Positions 1 through 12,509 of a stretch of 64,000 bases of DNA are shown here, piece by piece (position 1 is the stretch's first letter; the number at the start of each line of letters is the position of its first letter). Below the pieces are notes generated by a model. That model was not told where the DNA came from. It saw nothing but the letters and a program-made list of their open reading frames with translations, and did not search any database. Position numbers and translations under genes: made by a program. Source of the stretch: Desarmillaria ectypa (Eukaryota > Basidiomycota > Agaricomycetes > Agaricales > Physalacriaceae); NCBI GenBank assembly GCA_030407005.1, contig JAUDYN010000011.1:1540501-1604500 (forward strand). Reading direction: 5' to 3'.

Positions 1-1
1 C

Positions 2-474
2 CAAGCATCTGAATGGATAAATGACACCGCTTTGGCTTCAGTGGATGAAAAGATTGCTTCAAAAGTGAAGGAAGGATTCAGTGCGGCTGTTGCCTTTGTG
101 GTGTGTGTCTATCTCGTGACCGACGTCGCTTTCTCAGTGGTAGCATCTAGATTGACGGCAACAAGCTGGGCACAGGCGATGTTGCCCTCGTCGTGCGTAT
201 CATTCAACTCAGACTACGGGCTCTGTCGTAATTGATTCTCTTAAAGCCATACATATCACAAGGATCGTCTTGGCGGCGTAACAGCACAACTCCTGCGGAT
301 TTCACGCCTGGTTCCTTATTCCAGTTAGCTTCAGCCGATTTACCTACTCGAGCGGTCAAGCTCGTCGAAGAAAGGCGCTTGCATCAAAAGTTTGGCGATT
401 TCGACGACCATCTTGAGGACGTGACCATAGATTGGTTGAAAAATAAGGATTGCCTACCTCCCGATGTTTTGTAG
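2..474 (+). CDS. 3' fragment of an unidentified gene
   Basis: The window opens inside a reading frame (QASEWINDTALASVDEK...) that looks protein-coding. The frame reaches a plausible GT donor near 109 (gtgtgtgtc), and after an AG near 156 it continues as DGNKLGTGDVALV. A second open stretch, from about 275 to the TAG at 474, is rich in charged residues (KFGDFDDHLEDVTIDWLKN) and probably belongs to the same gene. I could not join the segments with one fully consistent phase, so the exon structure is unresolved. I do not recognise the family. The 5' part lies outside the window. It could be the end of a real gene or a decaying fragment. Confidence 0.35.
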
Positions 475-1588
475 GGAATGTCAAAGTTCGTCCTACTATT
501 GTATCATATTTATTAAAGGCGTATTTGTGGCAATCAATTGGGTACCGTTTGGAAGGCTTCCATCACCGCTTATACATATTCCCCATACCTGTTCGACCGT
601 CTGTGCGTATGTCTCTCTATGTCTCACTCGGTCTCTTCTTGGCACATGACGACATCATACATATCGGAACCTTCATAGCCACAGCACATGGTTTGCCGCC
701 ATGTCAGGGCTGTGGACCCGGCTGTTCCTGATTGGGACCTTGTGCCGGTACCAACCTTCGTTGAAAGACGTTGCTCGGCCACTTCACTGCACAGCAAAAT
801 GCCAATAGCTATTATGGATTTCTATCGGTTCTCCACGGTGATATTCGGCCTACCACTTGGGCTTCGTAGCCTATAGGTCGGCGGTATTATCTCACTATTT
901 TAGGCTGGACTTCTGCTGTCGGGCTTGCGAATTCTATACTGTACAGGTTTACCTATATCAAACTGTGCGATAGAGTCACATTCAACAAACGGCGTCCTTC
1001 AGCCATGACAGTCTGCCAAGGAATCATTAGTTCCTCAATTATGATCAGTCCCATCCCCGCGGAATTATGTAGCTGTGAAAGATCTATGGCTGCTCAGAGC
1101 AGAATGATTGAAGGTGTCGCTAGAATATCCTGCTGAGCGTACTGATACTTATTTACTGGACTTACCCGCAGCGGCAGTCTTCATACTTCGGGAGCTTCCC
1201 GTGCCTCGGCAAGAAGCAGAGTTCGTCCCTTTGTATACTGCCAAAATAAGCATTCATAGCCTTTGTTGGATGGACGAGCCTGATTCCTTGTCATGGAAGC
1301 AACGTCGTGACAGACTTAGCCTCTTTGCCCAGCCCCAGGATGGGCTCAGCGTTCTTCATTTATTTCTCACCTTTGTGCTCGTCCTCTTAAGCTGAAGTCC
1401 TCTGTGTTCTTTGTCTCTGAAAACACCGATCCGCTATCAACAAGCACCGAAACCGGGTGTATCCATCTCCTTTCCGTCATTGATCGTTGCAATTTCATTT
1501 TCTGATAGTTGGCGGGCGGGATGGCAACTGCAGCACCTCTTGATCTCGTCCATGTGCGCTTGAATTATTCACTCCTTTGCAGAACACC
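475..1588. other. Intergenic stretch without a recognised gene
   Basis: Only short unsupported reading frames are present here and no family resemblance was seen. The stretch lies between the fragment at the window start and the bestrophin-like gene, and probably holds that gene's promoter. Confidence 0.4.
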
Positions 1589-3879
1589 ATGGGTCTCGAA
1601 GATTCTGACTTGTATCTTTTCCAGCGTGTTGACACTATCAGCCACAAGGGTTTCAGTGTACCCGATCCGTAAGTGTGTCTTAAATAATCTTGTACGGCGT
1701 TAACGAAGGTTTCGTCCAGTTTTGCACCTAGACAATCGCCTCGAGGGACTTTCGTGAGCGCTCTGCTCGCTACTGCACTATTCCGATGCTGGCATATTTT
1801 GATATTCTTCTCTGCATGGGGAACACTTATCACCGTACTCAATCACCGGGGCCATGAGCTTTACTTCACAGCGACGCTCCTCACTGTGTTGGTCTATTAT
1901 AACGATCCAACATATATGACTCACGTCCAATCTATAGGGTCGGTACCGTGCTTGGTTTCGTCATATCTTATCGTACGACCTCTTCGTTCGAGCGGTACAA
2001 CGAGGGCCGGCGGTTATGGTCACAAATTATTTTAGCAAGCCGGACTTTTGCTCGAACGGTATGGTTTCATATACCAGGTGCCTATCAACTGTTTCTTGCC
2101 TCGGGACTTTCCTTAACTCTTTGACAACAGATCCGCCTGCGACGGAGTCTGCCTCTGCAGAGGAGCTGAAGGCACGAGCAATGGTGGAGAAAAAGACCGT
2201 CATCAATTTACTCGAGGCGTATGCTGTAGCTATCAAGCATTACCTACGTGGGGAAGATGGCATTTATTACAAGTACGTCTATTTCAGTCGCGTTTTTCTT
2301 TTGTCTCAAAGTATTTTTGAACTCCAGGGACCTGTACTACCTTGTCAAGTTCCTTCCTGCCTATGCTCTTCCTCCAGGCATTCCCTCTCACCCAGACCAG
2401 AAGCAGATGGATGAAGGAAATTCGCTCGCCCCTACAGATTCTCCTGTACAGCCGACGGCCAACGGCAATCGCCAGTCCTTAGATCGCCCCTCCGGTGGCA
2501 ACCTCTTGCATCACAGAACCTCGGTATCCTCCGCGTCGGCACCAGCAGGTCTACCCCTGCCAGCGACAAGCCCGATCTCCAAGAAACCCGTGTTTTTAGA
2601 GCCTTGGAGGAGCCCAGAGCCCAAAGGACATCACGCGGACCCGCACAAGGATAAGATGATATTGAACAAGACCGACGAAGCTTACTTACTACCAGCTAGT
2701 ATGCCTCCAAAATACCACTTGTTCGATCTGTTCCCGTTCTCGTTATTCATTCAGCTTCTTACCAAGCGGGGCAAAGAAATCAAGGGCAAGAAGGCAGCCA
2801 GAATAAGGGCTAAGATGAGGGACAGAGGCGTCTCGCACAATCTGCCGCTAGAAATATCCCTATATCTCGTAAGCATCGCTGATGACCATACCAGCTGAAC
2901 ATGACAACTGACGACACGTTCAGAGCTCATATATATCGGCACTCCAAATACGGAAAACGATGGACGTACCTACGACAAGTAAATATCTATCTATTTGTTT
3001 ATTTCCAGGAACTTTTGGTTGACGTATGCATACGACAGACACACTGCTGGCGGCGCTCAATCAGCTTGTTGACAGTCTCACCGGTCTCGAACGTATTCTC
3101 ACGACACCCATCCCGTTCTCGTCAGTACATTGTGCCCCATGATGATATTTTCCTCATGTCGCTTAACTGAATTAAATTCAGTTACTCCATTCACCTCTGG
3201 GTGGTCACAATCCTGTATAATTTGTGTTTGGTGAGATCCGTTCGCTTTGGGTAGGAGCTTGACTTAACGCCGCCACCTCTATACTAGCCGTTCCAGATCT
3301 GGCAGCCCTTGGGATGGATCACTATTCCAGCCTGTTCGATTCTGGTGCGTCCTTTTCACCCGCATCACATCAACATGTGATGTCCTACTGCGACCTCGGC
3401 TTCGACCTCATATTTACTTTAGAGCTTTATATTTTTCGGGTTCCTGGTGGCTGGGGAAGAAATAGAGAGTATGTGTGGGGTTTTGCCTATCTTGTGATAA
3501 GTCGGACTGAAGTACTATTTTTTGATCAGATCCGTTCGGGTACGACAAGAACGACCTGGTAACCACTAGCCTCTCTGGATGAAACGCACCCGTCACTTAC
3601 TCGCGCCTCCACAGAACATGGATCATTTCACTTCGAATATCATCCGTCAGCACCCGTTCTTCTGCCCCACGGCACCCGAAGACACTAATTCTACTCTTTA
3701 TAGGCAATGAACTCAGGGCCATTACCTCGGCGGCGGCGCCAGATCCTGCTCGCTGGGCCTTCGCACCGGAAAACGATCTGATGTTTGCCACGCATTATGA
3801 TAGGGACGAGCGGGTATCACCGGAGGAGTGGACACGAAGAGGCTCTGCACAGATGCAGGCTGCCGCGAGCTTTATCTAA
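1589..3879 (+). CDS. Bestrophin-like (UPF0187) anion channel
   Basis: A multi-exon membrane protein of the bestrophin/RFP-TM family, expected to form a chloride or anion channel. I infer 13 exons: ATG at 1589, first donor at 1669, stop at 3877-3879. Joined exons give family hallmarks in order: a hydrophobic segment LFRCWHILIFFSAWGTLI; the signature GFVISYRTTSSFERYNEGRR followed by LWSQIILASRTFARTVWFH; SLYLSSYISALQIRKTMDVP; LVDSLTGLERILTTPIPFSY; and FQIWQPLGWITIPACS leading to GEEIENPFGYDKNDL and IIRNELRAIT. A poorly conserved Ser/Pro-rich insert of about 100 residues (2400-2640) sits in the cytoplasmic loop, common in fungal members. Every intron is short with GT-AG ends and restores frame. 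The subcellular membrane cannot be told from sequence. Family assignment is secure; the exact start is less so. Confidence 0.9.
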
Positions 3880-4114
3880 CAATACTTCTCTTGGGCACCT
3901 TTTGAATATGGACCCGGCCCGCAGACAAAAGTGATCCTAGAGGTCAAAAAGCTTGAAGATATACTTAGATGTATCCACATTGTCCACTTCAGTTGCATAC
4001 TTTATAGAATACCTACATTGACATTACACTTTTTTTGTTTTGTTGAACTGGACTCTAGCCGACGGTATCGTAATCCCAAAATGGCAATATTCCTCTGACT
4101 CGGCAAATTTTGTT

Positions 4115-4204
4115 ATGAGGCTTGGTTGTCGTCTTCCATCTATTCGATTTCTACCATCGTACACCCGTCGTATTCATCACGTTCATCGCAGCAAATCTGA
4201 CATG
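4115..4204 (+). promoter_or_regulatory. Alternative start region of GRS1 (presequence versus cytosolic ATG)
   Basis: The ATG at 4115-4117 and the ATG at 4202-4204 are in the same frame in exon 1. The 29 intervening residues contain seven Arg and one Lys with few acidic residues, typical of a mitochondrial targeting peptide. The region is therefore a likely switch for dual localisation, by leaky scanning or alternative transcription start. This is inferred from sequence only. Confidence 0.6.
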
Positions 4205-6711
4205 TCGACGGTGAACAAGAGTGCCCATCCATTCGATAAGGCGCAGTTGGAGGCTCTGCTGAGCAGGAGATTTTTCTACGCACCTGCATTTGAGATCTAC
4301 GGTGGTATGTGGCATGCGATACTACTAAACATATGCGGTTCTGAATATTCCTCGTAGGCGTTGCTGGATTGTACGACTATGGCCCTCCTGGCTCGGCACT
4401 GCAAGCCAACATAATCTCTGAATGGCGGAAACACTTCATCGTAGAGGAATCAATGCTCGAATTGGATACCACCATTATGACTCCCGCACCCGTCTTCGAA
4501 ACCTCTGGACATGTGGCGCGATTTGCAGACTGGATGGTGAAAGATACGAAAACGGGTGACGTGCTTCGAGCGGATCATTTGGTGAAAAATGTTCTGTCAG
4601 CGCGACTTGCAGACGACAACGAAGTTAGACTGGGTGTGCAGCAACCCGTAGATCCTGCGGCTGCAAAAAAGAAGAAAAAAGACAAGACGCCGCCCAAGGT
4701 TGCCTTGGATCCTGCCGTTGCGAAGGAATACGAAGTGATTCTGGCTCAGGTCTGTTTGTGTTGTCATATGGCCCGGCAGGCGAATTAACCAGAAAATCTG
4801 GAGGTAGCTAGACAACTATTCTGGTCCAGAACTGGGTGAATTATGCAGAAAATACAGCATACGGAATCCTGACACGGACAACGAGGTTGGCGAGCCTCAA
4901 CAGTTCAACTTAATGTTCGCGAGCAGTATCGGCCCGACCGGCCAGCATCCCGGGTACGTCTAGGCCACTTTCTCCAATTGTTCTTTCTCCATCTCATCTC
5001 ATTTTCTTTCCAGCTACCTTCGACCCGAGACAGCTCAGGGTCATTTCCTCAATTTCTCCCGTCTCCTCGAATTCAACAATGGTCGTGTCCCCTTCGCATC
5101 TGCTCAGATTGGTCGATCTTTCCGTAACGAAATCTCACCACGCGCTGGTCTTCTTCGTGTCCGAGAATTTACTATGGCCGAGATCGAGCACTATGTGGAC
5201 CCTGAAGACAAAAGTCATGTTCGGTTCAAGGAGGTCCGCGATGTTATTCTCGTCCTCCTTGATCGTCATGTGCAAGCGAGCGGTAGCACTCAGGTGATCG
5301 ATATGAGCGTAGGGGAAGCTGTGGACAAGGGGATCATCGCGAACGAGACTCTTGGATACTTCATGGCACGTATCTATCAATTTCTGCTCAAGATCGGTAT
5401 CAACCGCTCGCGGCTGCGGTTTAGACAGCATATGGGCAATGAAATGGCTCACTACGCCACCGACTGTTGGGATGCAGAGATCGAGAACTCGACTGGCTGG
5501 ACAGAATGTGTGGGATGTGCAGACCGCGCCGCATATGATTTGTCAGTGCACTCCAAGAAGACTGGACACCCACTCGTTGTACGACAGTACCTCAAAGAGC
5601 CGATCGTTACGGAGAAGCTCGTTGGAGACCTGAACAAAAAACTAGTTGGCAAGTCGTTCAAGCAGGATGCCGGCGTCCTGGCGAAGCACGTTGAATCACT
5701 TAACGAACCGGAGCTCCTCAAGTTGAAGGAAGATCTATCTAAAGGGTGGCAAAATTATATTCTCTGTTCCGTTCAATTGAATATTTTCTCACGTTTATTG
5801 CTTTAGTAACGTCAAGATTGAAACCTCGGAAGGGAAGACGTTTGAGTTGTCTCCGGAGTTTTTAAGCATCGAAAGAAAGACCTTCAAGCAGAGCAGTTAG
5901 TACCGATTACCGGAACTCTCCGTTGATTAGCTGATTGGATCTTTATCAGTTCGTGAATATACTCCGAACGTCATTGAACCTTCCTTTGGCCTCGGGCGTA
6001 TCTTGTACACATTGTTGGAACACAACTTTTGGAGCAGAGAACAGGAGAAAGAGCGAGGGGTACGCATCATTACGCATTAATTGAATCGAATGTTCATCTG
6101 ACAATCCTTCGATAATGAATGCAGGTGCTATCGCTTCCTGCTGTGGTAGCACCAACGAAGGTCCTTATCGTTCCCCTAAGTTCCCGGGAGGAATTCGATC
6201 CCATAGTTGCAGAAATCTGTACGTCTAACGATGACTATTGCTCACGAGAAGGTGACACTAACCCCTACTCCCATGACAGCTGCTAAATTGCGTAGGGCGG
6301 GTGTATTCTCCCGTGTCGATGACTCGAATGTATCTATCGGACGACGTTATGCACGAAATGACGAACTCGGAACACCCTATGGAATCACTGTTGATTTTGC
6401 CTGTGAGTGCCGTCACTACGTCATATTTTCCGATTGGGAAAATCATCCCTAATGGTATGTTAAAACAGCCGTGCAAAATAGGACTGTAACGTTGCGGTGA
6501 GTTCCCCGTCTCCTTCTTTGATTCCAGGTACTGATTAACCTGTCTATCTACCTTTGTAATGTTATTCAGCGAGAGAGATACCATGGATCAGAGGATTGGT
6601 TCCATCGACGAGGTGATTGCGGCTGTTACGGATTTAGTAGAGGGGACCATCGAGTGGCCTGAGGCTTGCCAGAAATTACCTGCTTACGATGGCGTGCAAG
6701 CCGTCGATTAA
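4115..6711 (+). CDS. GRS1: Glycine--tRNA ligase (cytosolic/mitochondrial)
   Basis: Class II aminoacyl-tRNA synthetase charging tRNA-Gly for translation. Joined exons begin 4115-4304, 4358-4749, 4808-4953, 5014-5745, 5807 onward and 5950-6059. They give the eukaryotic GARS order: [20 protein letters not shown] at the N-terminus, then motif 2 [14 protein letters not shown] with [34 protein letters not shown], motif 3 [19 protein letters not shown], and the anticodon-binding domain with [22 protein letters not shown]. The stop is TAA at 6709-6711. A Lys-rich insert (4660-4690) lies in the catalytic insertion. Two in-frame ATGs exist: 4115 adds a basic presequence ([19 protein letters not shown]) and 4202 gives the cytosolic start [13 protein letters not shown]. 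One gene supplying both compartments is known for yeast GRS1 and human GARS. Identity is very secure. Confidence 0.95.
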
Positions 6712-8570
6712 TGAACGAACGTACTACGACGTTCGAGGAGCAAATGTATTGTTAATGTAAAGAGCTGATAGAACTGACGATCTCGGGCGGCAGGCTTTAC
6801 TTGGTGACGAAAACCCGGGGGGAACGGCCATCCGGTGGGGTCTTAGTGTTACAACTCAGCAGGTACGTTCGAGTCGTTGATGATCAAAGGTGATTCCCGA
6901 GGAGCTACTAAAATACGCGGGGGGGATGCCAAAGCAACCGTGCAATATGCTTATTAGCCTGCCATAGGGATAAGTGCTTGCGTAATGCGGGTCGGGGAGG
7001 GGTTTTGTATTATGATTACAGGTCAACAGACAGGGCCTACTATTCATAGGACACAACTCGTGAACTGAGTATTGTCCCGCTGGTCGGATCTATGCTGAAT
7101 AGATCGAGGGGAAGAGACCATGTTTATTTCGGTCTCGGGGCTAGAAGAAACGGGGAAGTTCACTACGGGAAGAATCATGAAACAGGAAAGGAAAGAAGAA
7201 GACTGGATATGTTTGGGAAGAGAAGGGCAATAGAGTGGGGGTCACGACATGTTTTAGTGCTCGCGAGCTAAGCCTGCCTGCTACGAGAGAGGAAGCTGAG
7301 ATTCCTGTGCTCGGCGGGGTAGCTTGACGTATACACGTAGGATAGACGGTGCGTGGGATGAAAGTTCTCCATTGTCAAGTTTGATAACGGTGATCACTTC
7401 CGTGCGACCTAAGCCCTGAAGGCGTCGGATTCACAGTGGCAAATCCGTTCAGAGATAGTCCGTGTAAGTAATTCCTGCTTGTGGCTAGATACATAATCTG
7501 CCTTATCAGCAGGTGAGTGTAATAAGCGCAATGTACCTGCACATCGTACGTCAGATAGAGAGTAGCCTCTGTTGTGTGTTGAGGTGAGGGCGACACGTGT
7601 GTGAGAGACCGCAGCGCGCGCGCTGAACTCATGACGGTCAGATGATAGGCGGCCCGGCGGAAATCAATTGTCGACCTCGGTAGATATCGTAACCGTCTGG
7701 TCCGGGACAGCGCGACCGAGTGCGCAGGGATGCCTTTTGTGCGAACCTCGGGAAGTGAAGGGAAAGGTACCAAGGAAAAATGCTGAGCATATCACAGAAA
7801 GAGGGTACTTCATCGATGAGTGCGATAGCATGTTTGGCGTATGTTTCTTCGAAAGAGAGGGACAAAGGGCAGTGAGCACGTTGAAGGACAAAGGAACGAG
7901 GCGCAAGATATGAACAGGGTTTAGGGACCAGGTTAATGAAAACGCCGAGAAAAATCCTGTTTGTACAGGACGTGAGTAACGAAAGGGAAAGATTAACAGA
8001 AAGATGGCCGGCAAAGTGGCCTTAGGAATAGCCCTACAAAACGATGATGCATGGATATTGGCAGAGGTTGATTAATATCTTGGTTGCCGCGTTTTGCAGG
8101 GGGGAACCCCAGAAGATTGCAGCGTGCCATGCCCTCTGTCTGACAAATTAACAAAAAGGAAATTGATTTTTTTTTCTCAGAAAAAAAAAGAGAATAGCCG
8201 GCACGAAGCGGGGTTCATCGAAACAGAAACAGGACGGCATGAGAACGAACAAGATCTGGGATGATCCTTTGTGAATCTCGCGTCGCTGACACATGGCCTT
8301 CCAAGAAGGCACACTATCGGAGAAGAGAGGTAACTCGATGAAAATAAATATAATATTAAAATAAGGTGTGATGTCCGGCTCCGGCCTGCGTGCCGGATGC
8401 AGCATATGAGATAATTTAAAATAGATATAAGAGCGCAAGGTTTTGCCGCTCATTTTCTTTCCTCCAGCCCAAGTACCTGCGCCTGCGCACCGTTATACCT
8501 TTCTCTTCCCTTCACTCGCTGATCCCTTTGTTCGAACCTCTTTGCTTTCTTTGTCGTCGTATTCTTCATC
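6712..8570. other. Intergenic region
   Basis: Nearly 1.9 kb between GRS1 and the next supported gene. Several overlapping reading frames of 60-132 codons occur (for example minus strand 7375-8014), but none resembles a known family or shows good intron-exon structure. The last 150 bases hold an AT-rich stretch, a possible TATA-like sequence (gatataag, about 8423) and a pyrimidine-rich leader typical of fungal promoters, serving the small gene at 8571. Confidence 0.45.
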
Positions 8571-9042
8571 ATGTCTTCCCGCGACGCGTCCAAGGGTGTT
8601 CCGTCGAACCTCCTGGCTTTCCCCAGCCTGTCTTCGTCTCTCCATACTCTGCCACAGGCCACCAGCATGAAAGGTGTCTCCCTGCACCCCAACATGTATA
8701 GTCAGCCTGCCAGTGAGGCAAAGGTTCGTTTATTGTATTTTATCATTGGCCAGCGGGAGTAGCTGACCATGTTTTATTGTCTTCAGCTACAAAAAGCCCT
8801 GTCGAAAACAGCGGCAGCTCACCCTTCCCACAATCCTGCTATGGCCCCGTACATGCGACCTGTGAGTATAGCTTATTTATCTATAGTCCTCTGACAAAGT
8901 GCTGACCCTTTATGTCAGGCCACTCCGTCGTCACACTGCGACTCCTCACCTCTCATGATGCGGAAACCGGTGCGTTTTCTTTGATCCCTCGGAACGCGTC
9001 AGGTTCTGATGCCGGCATTTGATACAGCAAAAATCAAAATGA
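8571..9042 (+). CDS. Small 4-exon protein of unknown function (97 aa)
   Basis: ATG at 8571 follows a long CT-rich leader. Four exons (8571-8723, 8787-8861, 8919-8969, 9028-9042) join in phase 0 at every junction, with canonical GT-AG introns of 57-63 nt, ending at TGA 9040-9042. The product is 97 residues, rich in Ser, Pro, His and Met (MSSRDASKGVPSNLLAFPSL at the start, MAPYMRP and PLMMRKP later, QKSK at the end). It has no signal peptide or membrane segment and looks intrinsically disordered. I do not recognise it. The perfect phase agreement over three introns argues for a real gene. Confidence 0.6.
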
Positions 9043-9768
9043 ACGCGTCGTTCAACTGTCATTCCTCTCTCTGGCCTTTTGTGTTCATTTAGAACCTATA
9101 GGGACTCTGTAGAATCCCCCTCTCTTGGCTGTTTGCTAGTCTTCAGCTATATGCTGCATTTCGCTTTCGTCGGGCTTTCTTTTGCATCACATCATATCAC
9201 ATAGACCATCATACATCTTCATCCATCATCTTCAACGATTTCATTTCGTCATTTATCTTGGGCTTTTGTGCATTTCTACCTTACTCTATAATTTGGATAT
9301 TATAGTATAGACACCTTCGGGTCCTGCTGCAATTGTATGGGTACTGCGTGCTTTTTCGGAACTTAGTGTTGATCTTTTGACATATGAACGTGAACATTCG
9401 AACTGTAATATGGGATGAATACTGAATATTCGTTCGTTTACGTGCGTGATGTTACGTCATTGTATCGAAGAGGATTTATTGAATGAATCGGGCCACCGCG
9501 TTTTCCCCCCTAGATCTCCCCGTCACAGACTTGGACGAGAACATCTCTATTACCTCTCTATCTTACCTCTTCTATCATAAGTTGAAGTCGACACACGTTC
9601 TCCCAGTTTCATGATTCGGTTCCATTCACCTATCTCTACTTCCCTGTTGAAAAAAATCCCGAATATTCACATGGCCTACATCATTTAGCTCGTATGTACA
9701 TGTCATCTTCCCCCCTCGCCCTCTTCGATCCTGAACATGCAAGATAAGGGGAAAACAATACTCGTTCA
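9043..9768. other. Intergenic, convergent 3' regions
   Basis: This T-rich stretch separates the 3' ends of the small plus-strand gene and the minus-strand gene ending at 9769. It probably carries the two 3' untranslated regions. No reading frame of note was seen. Confidence 0.4.
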
Positions 9769-10470
9769 TCATTCACTTGGTAACCGAAATGTGTGGGTGT
9801 TCAGCGACCGACTGAATAGCTCGCGTGCCACTCTGGGATCATCCGAACCGGCGGCGTAGATGCATCCCCGTTCACGAAGGACTTGGGGGATGAAACAACA
9901 TACATAACCAAGTACACGTACCGGGTACCGTGGTGACACAGGGTGACCTGGCCACTGTCCGGTCCCGAGTTCCATGCAAACAATCTATCTCCTGCAGGAA
10001 CGATGAGACGCATGTACATATCTTCGCTATGGTCAACAAAATGCCTTGGTTCGAATACTAATAATAATCAATATCAGTGTCCTTAATTGACACCGATCAT
10101 TGACCTGAGTCGTCGGTTCTGTATGATATCACGGTTACCTTCTCATCTTCGCGCAGGGCTTTCGTTACGCGACCGTCCTTTCTATTGACATCGACGTCGA
10201 CAACTACTCCCGGTCAGCGCCTCGTTCGGAGTTACCCGCACAGCCCCAACGATTCGCTGGTTAATTATCCTTTTTTTTCCCAGTCCTGGATGATGCGTAC
10301 TGACAGACATGCCTGAAGGAGATCTTGTCCGGATGATTCCGTCGGGACGGTCATATGTAGCCCCACAAGTCCGTCCAGGTTACATAGCCCCGGATAAGTT
10401 TGTACTATCTGCCTCCGCGATAACATACACGTAAAATCGACCTGGCGTCTATTGATCGTATAAGTTCCTC
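9769..10470 (-). CDS. Unidentified multi-exon protein, 5' limit unclear
   Basis: On the minus strand several short exons have clear coding character. From 5' to 3' they read about 10450-10395 (ECPPLDKEELIRSIDARSIL), about 10370-10310 (LDGLVGLHMTVPTESSGQDL), about 10210-10109 (VVDVDVNRKDGRVTKALRED then VTVISYRTDDS), about 10055-9930 (FEPRHFVDHSEDMYMRLIVP then AGDRLFAWNSGPDSGQVTLC), and a last exon ending VARELFSRSLNTHTFRLPSE with TGA at 9771-9769. The join between the third and fourth pieces is a canonical intron of about 46 nt that keeps frame. I found no convincing start and cannot name the family. The upstream part may extend past 10470. Confidence 0.45.
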
Positions 10471-12509
10471 CTTATCGAGGGGAGGGCACTCATTACCTTA
10501 CTATTACAATGTTCATGATCACCGTCCCCAAGTCGGGCATGTCAGCCCTCCCACTGGGCAGTTCTCGCGCGATGACTTCTTGCTTTCAATGGAAAACGTG
10601 TGTAGCCCACGCTGCGGGTGATTTGTTACTTGAAAGATTCGCAAGATTAGCTCAGGTGCCTTGCAATTGAGGGTTCGTCCCGCGTGTGTTGAATCCTTTC
10701 CCGATCCACCACGTTGGCGGGTCTTGTAATATGGCATGGGAACTACAACCTCTTCGCAGCATGGTAAATGAGTGGATTGGTGAGAATTCACTGGCAGGCA
10801 GGCAGCAGCAGCAGGCTTCGGGCAATATATATTGTACCCGCCAATCCGTTGGGTCCTGAGGCACCGTTTTTCTCGCACAGCTGAATTGAGAGCCTTTGTT
10901 GTGTGCCCAGAACCTTCGTCCCCCAAATGCAAAATTACTGTGTGCATGCAGGCCTGGCCATAGCGCGGAGAGAACTGCATGTCGACCTCAGACCCTGTAA
11001 CCTATCTAATGCGGCTATCTTTTGACATCGCAAGTTGGCGAGTTATCTTATCTACATCAGGAGACCGATGATCTGTCGATCGTTTGGAGTGAGACGATCG
11101 AAATGATCATCGTAGGAATCGTACAAACATCAAGTGCTCAATACACATCGTAGTAGAGATCCGTAGTCAGTACCAGTAAGGCTACCCGCTCTCCATGCGA
11201 TACGAGGACAAGAAGATAATTGGGGCATGATCTTCTTTATTGTAACACATTTCTGCTTGTAGTATAATGCGCTAGATGGTAGTCAACATCTTCCGCAGTT
11301 ACCAACAAGGTATAGGGCAGTACCTATTACCGCAATGAATAATCACAACCACTTCAAAGTGTAGTGTCGTACGTCAGCAGATCCTAAGGTTAGAGATAAG
11401 CATCCTCCACTGACCTGTAACTTGCGGCATTCACTGACACCATAAGTAACCTTCACCACCTCGAACTTTAATCTTGGAATGCGCCACCGCTTACTTGCGA
11501 ATTGACCGAACATGCCATCCTGACGATAAAGTAATATGGCGAAGTACGGAAGCAGCTAAAACTCCAACCGCGGAGAAAACACTAGTATGGCGCGGAAATT
11601 AATTCACGACGAGTTTTCTTCGCCTTGTGCAGATCCTTGGCCTTGACTTTGAATATGCACGTGTGTAACTCGTACGAGCAAGATTTTGTTGGGATCGCGC
11701 CGACTTGTTGGCACTATTACCTATGAGTGGTTTCAATTTGAAGGCAGTCTTCTTCAATGTACACATGCCTTCAGCGCGTACGTGGATGACACGCTTGGAC
11801 AGTACGAAGGATATCGCAAGGAGTTCTACTTCGAATTTGATTAAAGGAAGTGCCTTTGAGTTGTCCCTGCATACGAAGGGAAGGACAATAGGTGGGTTCC
11901 GAAGGCTCGAAGGTGGTGTAAATGAGAACATGGTGAACTGTGAAACGCTATGGCAAGGATCGAGTAAGAAGTTGTATCTAGGACTCGGAGAAGAAGAATA
12001 CCGGGAGTCACCAAGAAGGCTAGCACTGATCATCCCCCATAGCTAGCGTCGGCGTACAGATCTGAGAAGAAATGGTCAAGTGCATAGAGAAACATTGAAA
12101 AAACCGGATCAGTTCAGCGGATCACGGACAGACCGCCACATTCAGATAGGGATTCGCAATCTTCAATGTTGAATGAGAACGGAAATGAAATCCCCCTCGA
12201 GGGTTAGACGAGATTCGCATGTTGGCCATCGTCAGGTATGGCATCATTTACGGTCCATTGCTATTGAATAGAGGAACGTGTATTCTGCATGATCTGATAG
12301 AGAATGTAGATCATCAGAAGGGTTGGGGTGCATGTTAGTAATGATGGACTACAGGACGTATGATTGCGCACCATCGATATAAGAGAGCCTGAGTCTGCTA
12401 GCACTAAAAATGGGAACAAGATCGAGGGGTATTTGACGGGATATGAACTTTTGATTACAAGGAGAGCCACGATATACAGATAGAATTCGATAAACGAAGC
12501 GCGATAGGG
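10471..12509. other. Region without an assigned gene; overlapping open frames
   Basis: Two opposite-strand frames of over 100 codons overlap at 11599-12046 (minus 144 codons, plus 114 codons). Neither matches a family I know, and neither shows a supporting intron pattern. A 153-codon minus frame at 10519-10980 likewise lacks recognisable domains. Part may be 5' exons of the gene ending at 9769. Confidence 0.3.

Noticed and set aside
2..474. Assignment of the first fragment to Sec63 or another ER protein
   Set aside because: A vague resemblance only; no diagnostic motif is visible and the exons could not be joined consistently.
10630..10700. F-box-like start (APELILRIFQ) on the minus strand
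   Set aside because: A single short match without flanking F-box residues or a supporting gene structure.
11705..12046. 114-codon plus-strand frame as a gene
   Set aside because: It fully overlaps a 144-codon minus frame; neither has a domain, introns or other support, so neither is called.
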